Positions 5,807 to 9,645 of a stretch of 9,645 nucleotides of DNA are shown here, piece after piece. The stretch comes from Competibacteraceae bacterium UBA3908. Its GTDB lineage: Bacteria > Pseudomonadota > Gammaproteobacteria > Competibacterales > Competibacteraceae. The notes beneath the pieces are model-generated. The model searched no databases. It was not told the origin of the DNA and worked only from the letters and a program-made list of their open reading frames with translations. Location of the stretch: positions 1 to 9,645 of the forward strand of contig DGFE01000062.1 in the NCBI GenBank assembly GCA_002391525.1, given 5' to 3'. Each line of letters starts with the position of its first letter. Position 1 is the first letter of the stretch. Made by a program: the position numbers and the translations under genes.

Positions 5807-6169
5807 ATGGCTTTTCAAAACCATACCGGCTGGCGCCGGCTGGTCAACGCCACCGGCTATTCCTGGGCCGGGCTGAAGGCGGCCTGGCGCAACGAGGAAG
5901 CGTTTCGGCAGGAAGGGCTGTTGTGCGCGGTGCTGACCCCGCTGGCGCTGTGGCTGGGCTCCACCCCCGTGGAGCGGGCGCTGCTGATCGGCAGCCTGCT
6001 GCTGATCGTGATCGTCGAATTGCTCAACACCGGCATCGAGGCGGCCATCGACCGCATCGGCCCGGAACGGCACGAACTGTCGGGCCGGGCCAAGGACATC
6101 GGCTCGGCGGCGGTGTTCGTGGCCCTGCTCAACGCCGCCGTGGTGTGGCTCTTCATCGTATTCACCTGA
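5807..6169 (+). CDS. dgkA: Diacylglycerol kinase (prokaryotic, integral membrane)
   Basis: DgkA phosphorylates diacylglycerol released during envelope glucan and lipopolysaccharide modification, returning it to phospholipid synthesis; it acts as a trimer in the inner membrane. The 120-residue length is standard. The N-terminal amphipathic part holds GYSWAGLKAAWRNEEAFRQE. Three hydrophobic segments lie at about 36-51, 57-75 and 98-118. The catalytic region IVIVELLNTGIEAAIDRIG contains the E71, N74 and E78 equivalents of the E. coli active-site residues, and HELSGRAKDIGSAAV follows. There is no clear Shine-Dalgarno sequence; the start is 6 bp after the gcvPB remnant stop, so translation may be coupled to that small frame. 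This could be one reason the remnant frame has been kept. Confidence 0.96.
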   Translation: MAFQNHTGWRRLVNATGYSWAGLKAAWRNEEAFRQEGLLCAVLTPLALWLGSTPVERALLIGSLLLIVIVELLNTGIEAAIDRIGPERHELSGRAKDIGSAAVFVALLNAAVVWLFIVFT

Positions 6170-6180
6170 TCCCGCCGTAA

Positions 6181-6238
6181 CCCGCCCGTCCCTGGCGTTG
6201 GCCCTGGTTCCAATGGCGCGGAAGGGCGGGAGGGTTTT
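6181..6238 (+). terminator. Probable Rho-independent terminator after dgkA
   Basis: CCCGCCC (6181-6187) pairs with GGGCGGG (6224-6230). The stem continues inward past one mismatch by TCC/GGA, and a TTGG/CCAA pair lies within the loop. TTTT follows at 6235-6238 after AGGG. The position just after dgkA and before the glycosyltransferase gene fits a terminator separating the gcv/dgkA unit from the polysaccharide genes. Confidence 0.5.
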
Positions 6239-6265
6239 CCCCTTCGATAACCATCAGGGACAAGC

Positions 6266-7390
6266 ATGAACGACCAACAACGAATCCGGGCGTGGCATTT
6301 CGGCCCTGGCGGCGTGCGCGGGCGCGGCGGCATGGGGCGGTTTTTGGCCTATCTCATCCCCACCCTCGACCGGGAAAACCCGGACATGGATTGCACGGTC
6401 GTGGACACTTACGGTCCCGGCGCCTTCTGGCGGATGCCCTTCTGGTTTGCCGGCGCGCTGCTGCGGTTGGCCTGGAACGCGGGGCGGGGGCGGATCGACC
6501 TGGTGCACCTCCACATGGCGGCCTACGGCAGCATCCTGCGCAAGGTGCTGGTGTTGTCCGTGGCCCGCGTTTTCCACTTGCCGACGATCCTGCATCTGCA
6601 CGGCGCGGATTTCGTGGAATTCATCGACCGCTTGCCGCGAATAATGCGTATTTTTTTGATCAATCGTCTTAAAAATGCGACCTATTTAGTAGTAATCGGC
6701 GAATACTGGTGTTATTATCTGACCCAGACCTTGGGTATTCCCGCCGGCCAGGTCGTGGTGATCCACAACGGCGTGCCCGATCCTCTCAAGGAAACGGGGC
6801 TGGCCCCTCGGAACGCCAGCCGGGATGGCGGTCGCTTGCTGTCGCTGGGCGAGTTGGGACCGCGCAAGGGAACGCCGGAGTTGCTGGCGGCGCTGGCGAT
6901 GCCCCAGGTGCGTGCCTTGCGCTGGTCGGCGATTGTGGCGGGGAACGGTCCGGTAGCCGAGTACCGGGAGGAAGTGCGTCGCCTCGATCTGGCGGACCGC
7001 GTCGATTTGCCGGGATGGATCGAAAGCGCCCAGGCGTGGCGGCTGTTGGCCGAAAGCGATGTTTTTCTCCTGCCTTCGCGCATGGAGGGTCTGCCGGTCG
7101 CGATTCTGGAAGCGATGGCGATGGGCGTGGCCGTCATCACCACGCCGGTGGGAGCCATTGCCGACGCCATCGAGGATGGCGTCACCGGCCTGCTGGTGCC
7201 TCCTGGCGATGCGCCCGCGCTGGCCGCCGCCATCGTCCGGCTGTTGGGCGACTCCGAACTGCGCGCCCGGCTGGCGGACGCCGCGCGTCGCCGCTTCGAG
7301 GAGCGCTTCACTGTCGAACGCACCGCGGAACGGGTGGCGGCGCTGTATCGCCGAATCGTGGCCCGGCGCGCGGCGCAAGCGCCACCTTGA
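6266..7390 (+). CDS. Family 4 glycosyltransferase (GT-B fold)
   Basis: This 374-residue cytoplasmic enzyme probably transfers a sugar from a nucleotide-sugar donor to a lipid-linked or polysaccharide acceptor. The N-terminal Rossmann domain has the glycine-rich GGMGRFLAYL (21-30), DLVHLHMAAYGS and ILHLHGADF (108-116). The C-terminal domain has SLGELGPRKG (R200, K201, phosphate contacts), VAGNGPV, and the GT4 signature SRMEGLPVAILEAMAMG with E274-x7-E282. These place it in GT4. Donor and acceptor are not predictable. The start has AGGGA about six bases upstream. It stands at the head of a set with a GH5 hydrolase, a small cysteine-rich protein and, opposite, a Wza-type exporter, so a role in exopolysaccharide assembly is likely. 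An 80-base AT-rich patch (6641-6720, about 31% GC, residues about 126-152) interrupts otherwise GC-rich codon use without breaking the frame. Confidence 0.9.
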   Translation: MNDQQRIRAWHFGPGGVRGRGGMGRFLAYLIPTLDRENPDMDCTVVDTYGPGAFWRMPFWFAGALLRLAWNAGRGRIDLVHLHMAAYGSILRKVLVLSVARVFHLPTILHLHGADFVEFIDRLPRIMRIFLINRLKNATYLVVIGEYWCYYLTQTLGIPAGQVVVIHNGVPDPLKETGLAPRNASRDGGRLLSLGELGPRKGTPELLAALAMPQVRALRWSAIVAGNGPVAEYREEVRRLDLADRVDLPGWIESAQAWRLLAESDVFLLPSRMEGLPVAILEAMAMGVAVITTPVGAIADAIEDGVTGLLVPPGDAPALAAAIVRLLGDSELRARLADAARRRFEERFTVERTAERVAALYRRIVARRAAQAPP

Positions 7391-7443
7391 TCATCCAGCC
7401 TCCTCGCCTCTCGCAAGCGGGAACGGGGGGCGAACAAAATATC

Positions 7444-7459
7444 CCGCCCGAACGGGCGG
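7444..7459. repeat. Perfect hairpin upstream of the GH5 gene
   Basis: CCGCCCG (7444-7450), a two-base spacer and CGGGCGG (7453-7459) form a seven-pair GC-only inverted repeat, ending two bases before the AGGGAG ribosome site of the GH5 gene. A two-base loop is tight for RNA, so in RNA the stem would open to six pairs and a four-base loop. It could be an operator, a translational attenuator or a processing site. There is no T run, so it is not an ordinary terminator. Confidence 0.4.
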
Positions 7460-7477
7460 CCAGGGAGAATTTTGGAT

Positions 7478-8653
7478 ATGTCAGGCATTAAACGCTGGTT
7501 TGGTCCATTTCTGGCGCTGCTGCTGGCGCTGTTTCACGGCGTGGCCGCCGGCCAGGAACTTCCCGCCCTGCGCCGGGGCGTCAACCTGAGCCACTGGTTG
7601 CAATATCAGGGCCGGCAACCCGTCGCCATGGCGGATCTGGCCGCGATTCGGCGGGTCGGCTTCGACCACGTGCGCATTCCCTTCGACCCGGCGCGGCTGG
7701 GCTGGAATCCGAATGCTCAGGGCAGCGCCGCCAATGCCTGGCCGGGTCTGCCCCAACTGGATCAGGCGGTGGATTCGGCGTTGGCGGCGGGACTGGCCGT
7801 CATCCTCGATTTTCACCCCGAAAGCGCGTTGCGCGACCGTATCGAAAAGGAATCGGCGGTCGGCAAGGCGTTCGTGCAAGCCTGGCGGATGCTGGCGGCG
7901 CGCTACGCGGACCGGCCCGCGGACCGGCTGGCCTTCCAACCGCTGAACGAACCGCAGTACTACCGAACCGGCGGCGCCCGGCAGTGGCGGCGCTTGCAGA
8001 CCGATGTCGTGAACGCCGTGCGGCAACAGGCGCCGGCGCATCTGGTGTTGCTGTCGGGCATCCAGGGCGGCAGCATCGCGGGCCTGCTGCAAATGACGCC
8101 GCTCGCCGATCCGCGGGTGCGCTACGTGTTCCATTATTACGAACCCATGTTGTTCACCCACCTCAACGCGCCCTGGGAACCGTTTCTGTCGGGTCCCCAG
8201 GGCATGATCGCGGGGCTGGGATATCCAGCCGATTCTCCGCGGGCGCTCGCCAGTCTCCGCCTGCTGCCGGGGGCCAACACCCAGGTGGCCAACGACGCCG
8301 TCAACCGCTACGTCGCCGAAAAATGGAACGCGCAACGCATCGCCCAGGACATCGCCAGGGCCGCCGCCTGGGCCCAGCGTTACCGGGTCAAGCTGATTTG
8401 CACGGAGTTCGGGGCCTTGCGCAATTCGCTGGACGCCACATCCCGCAACCTTTGGCTGCGGGATGCGCGCACCGCCCTGGAAAGCGCGGGCGTCGGCTGG
8501 AGCGTGTGGGACTACGCGGATTTCTTCGGCGTCGCCACGGCGACGGGGAGCACCGGCACGACCGCGGATGGCGTCGTGATTCCCGGTGATCCGCAGAATC
8601 CCGCGCGCCAGTTCGACGCCGGCAACCTGACCGCCCTGGGGCTGACGCCGTAA
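7478..8653 (+). CDS. Secreted glycoside hydrolase family 5 (cellulase-like)
   Basis: This 391-residue protein begins with a signal peptide (MSGIKRWFGPFLALLLALFHGVAAGQ) and continues as a GH5 TIM barrel. It shows RRGVNLSHWLQ, FDHVRIPFDP, VILDFHPES, the acid/base in QPLNEP (E158), HYYEP, and the nucleophile in ICTEFGAL (E310), followed by GWSVWDYADFFGV. This is the canonical two-glutamate retaining mechanism for beta-1,4 or beta-1,3 glucans and mannans; the exact substrate is unknown. Export to the periplasm or beyond is expected. ATG at 7478 is preferred; a TTG two codons earlier (7472) is only four bases from AGGGAG, whereas the ATG is ten bases from it. Hydrolases of this kind are common in exopolysaccharide clusters, where they trim or release polymer. 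It follows the glycosyltransferase after 87 bp and precedes the cysteine-rich gene by 8 bp. Confidence 0.93.
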   Translation: MSGIKRWFGPFLALLLALFHGVAAGQELPALRRGVNLSHWLQYQGRQPVAMADLAAIRRVGFDHVRIPFDPARLGWNPNAQGSAANAWPGLPQLDQAVDSALAAGLAVILDFHPESALRDRIEKESAVGKAFVQAWRMLAARYADRPADRLAFQPLNEPQYYRTGGARQWRRLQTDVVNAVRQQAPAHLVLLSGIQGGSIAGLLQMTPLADPRVRYVFHYYEPMLFTHLNAPWEPFLSGPQGMIAGLGYPADSPRALASLRLLPGANTQVANDAVNRYVAEKWNAQRIAQDIARAAAWAQRYRVKLICTEFGALRNSLDATSRNLWLRDARTALESAGVGWSVWDYADFFGVATATGSTGTTADGVVIPGDPQNPARQFDAGNLTALGLTP

Positions 8654-8661
8654 AACGTGCC

Positions 8662-8988
8662 ATGAGCCGCATTCGGCGCGTGCTGGCGGGATGGGGGACG
8701 CCCCTGATCCTGGTGGGTATCCTGGCGCCGGCGCTTGCCGGCGCCGGCTGCCGGAGCGACAGCGATTGCAAGCCGGGAACCCGCTGCCTGTTCGCCCGCC
8801 ACCGCGCCGAGGGGCTCTGCGCCAGTTGGTCGCCGCCGTTCCGGCTCACCCCGGAAACCGGCGGCCAGATCGTTCCGCTGCACCAGCGGGGCGGCGCCGG
8901 TCATCCCTGTCAGTTCACGCAAGATTGCCTGCCCGGCCACGCCTGCTACAAGCTGGGCCATCATCTCGAAGGCCAATGCTTCGAGTGA
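8662..8988 (+). CDS. Small secreted cysteine-repeat protein, unknown function
   Basis: I do not recognise this family. The 108-residue product has a basic N-terminus, a hydrophobic stretch (residues about 12-26) and a likely signal-peptidase site around ALA-G-A-G. The mature part holds eight cysteines in two copies of the same spacing, C-x5-C-x5-C-x10-C: C30/C36/C42/C53 and C83/C89/C95/C106. Both copies contain a D-C-x-x-G core (DSDCKPGTRC and TQDCLPGHAC) and end in EG-x-C. A proline- and glycine-rich linker joins them. This suggests two small disulfide-bonded modules in the periplasm or outside the cell. The start is 8 bp after the GH5 stop without a strong ribosome site, so cotranslation with GH5 is likely, and a role as partner, inhibitor or anchoring module of that enzyme is possible but unproven. 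The lipobox is poor (GAGC), so lipoprotein status is doubtful. Confidence 0.8.
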   Translation: MSRIRRVLAGWGTPLILVGILAPALAGAGCRSDSDCKPGTRCLFARHRAEGLCASWSPPFRLTPETGGQIVPLHQRGGAGHPCQFTQDCLPGHACYKLGHHLEGQCFE

Positions 8989-9003
8989 GCGCGCCGGCTT
9001 CGG

Positions 9004-9645
9004 CTACAGCGGCGGCCTCACGTCGCGGTTGACGGTGTAGCTGAAGTTGCTCGAAAACGCCAGATTGTTGTAGACGAGCTGGTTGAGCCACAGATTGATC
9101 TCGGCCAGGGTCGAACGCGGCACGAAGATCACGTCGAAACGCTGCAACGGCACATCCGATTCCTCGCCGCCTTCGAGGAGCCGGCGCGCGTTCACCACCC
9201 GCAGCATCGGTTTGTCCTCGCGCGTGCGGCGAATCAGCACCACCTGATCCAGCCGCGCGGTATCGCGGAAACCGCCCGCTTCCAGCACGCCCTGCAACAC
9301 GCCCATCCGGTGCGCCAGCTTGAGCACGCCGGGTCGCTGCACCTCGCCGCCGACGTAGATGATCTCGGAGCTGAACAGGCGCGGGATCACCACCACCTCG
9401 GGATGCCGCAACTCGGCGGCGTAGCGCTGGCGCAACTCGTCCGCGACATCGCTCGGACCACGGTTCAGCACCTTGACCGGGCCGATCAGCGACAGGTGGA
9501 TGAAGCCGTCGGGCGAGACGATGACCCGGTCGCTGAATTCCGGGTTGTAGATCAGCTTGACGTCCAGTTCGTCGCCCGGCAAAAACCCGTATTCGCGAAC
9601 CTCGTCGCGCCATGTCTCGAAGCCGGCGGGCTGATGCTCCACCGG
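9004..9645 (-). CDS. Wza-type polysaccharide export protein (5' end missing)
   Basis: About 213 codons are visible and the frame is still open at the right edge, so the N-terminal signal, normally a lipoprotein signal, lies outside. The polysaccharide export domain begins with EYGFLPGDELDVKL and contains VSPDGFIHLSLIGPVKV and HPEVVV. An SLBB domain follows: IYVGGEVQRPGVLKLAHRMGVLQGVLEAGGF, then VVLIRR. The C-terminus FSSNFSYTVN may be the short outer-membrane or transition segment. Such proteins form the outer-membrane channel for capsule or exopolysaccharide in Wzx/Wzy or similar systems. The gene converges on the cysteine-repeat gene with only 15 bases between stop codons and no visible terminator. 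A GTG at 9642 could be read as a start but lacks a signal peptide, so the gene is taken as truncated. Confidence 0.92.
   Translation of the reverse strand, partial: PVEHQPAGFETWRDEVREYGFLPGDELDVKLIYNPEFSDRVIVSPDGFIHLSLIGPVKVLNRGPSDVADELRQRYAAELRHPEVVVIPRLFSSEIIYVGGEVQRPGVLKLAHRMGVLQGVLEAGGFRDTARLDQVVLIRRTREDKPMLRVVNARRLLEGGEESDVPLQRFDVIFVPRSTLAEINLWLNQLVYNNLAFSSNFSYTVNRDVRPPL

Noticed and set aside
7472..7477. TTG start for the GH5 gene
   Set aside because: It adds only two residues and lies four bases from the ribosome site; the ATG at 7478 begins a standard signal peptide.
8740..8760. Lipoprotein signal in the cysteine-repeat protein
   Set aside because: The residues before C30 (G-A-G) do not fit a lipobox, and C30 is needed for the repeated cysteine pattern.
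20..9645. CRISPR arrays, tRNA, rRNA genes and insertion sequences
   Set aside because: I saw no regularly spaced repeats, cloverleaf-like sequences, rRNA cores or transposase motifs on either strand.

Overview
The window looks like chromosomal DNA of a GC-rich proteobacterium, most likely a gammaproteobacterium. Sampled native blocks run near 65-68% GC, and the Tpx, DgkA, GcvH and split-P-protein (gcvPA/gcvPB) sequences are proteobacterial in style. A Chromatiales/Competibacter-like host is only a guess. Bases 1-19 are a Tn5/Nextera mosaic-end adapter, so the left edge is a sequencing-library artefact and the first gene is cut by it.

Left block (20-2067, all minus strand): a GNAT acetyltransferase of the RimJ/RimL type, a Uma2-family putative nuclease, and a medium-chain dehydrogenase of the BchC-like, zinc-ligand-poor type, which runs off the window at the adapter.

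Central block (2176-5800, plus strand): the ruin of a glycine cleavage operon in the usual order gcvT-gcvH-gcvPA-gcvPB. Only gcvH is intact. The other three genes keep recognisable 5' and 3' ends but have lost their centres. gcvT is a 239-bp scrap with an inverted internal block. gcvPA is reduced in frame to 99 codons, and gcvPB to 40 codons. Between the gcvPA and gcvPB remnants sit an AT-rich, probably acquired restriction-modification pair (a NotI-family endonuclease overlapping by 4 bp a D12-class N6-adenine methyltransferase) and a native-looking thiol peroxidase gene, tpx.

Right block (5807-9645): dgkA (diacylglycerol kinase), a probable terminator, then an envelope/exopolysaccharide set: a GT4 glycosyltransferase, a secreted GH5 glycoside hydrolase, a small secreted protein with two copies of the same cysteine spacing, and, convergent to them, a Wza-type polysaccharide export protein open at the right edge. 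Together these suggest synthesis, trimming and export of an extracellular polysaccharide.

The points most worth following are the hollowed-out gcv operon around an intact gcvH, the pairing of a NotI-type nuclease with an adenine methyltransferase (NotI's own site contains no adenine), and the duplicated-cysteine secreted protein next to the GH5 enzyme.
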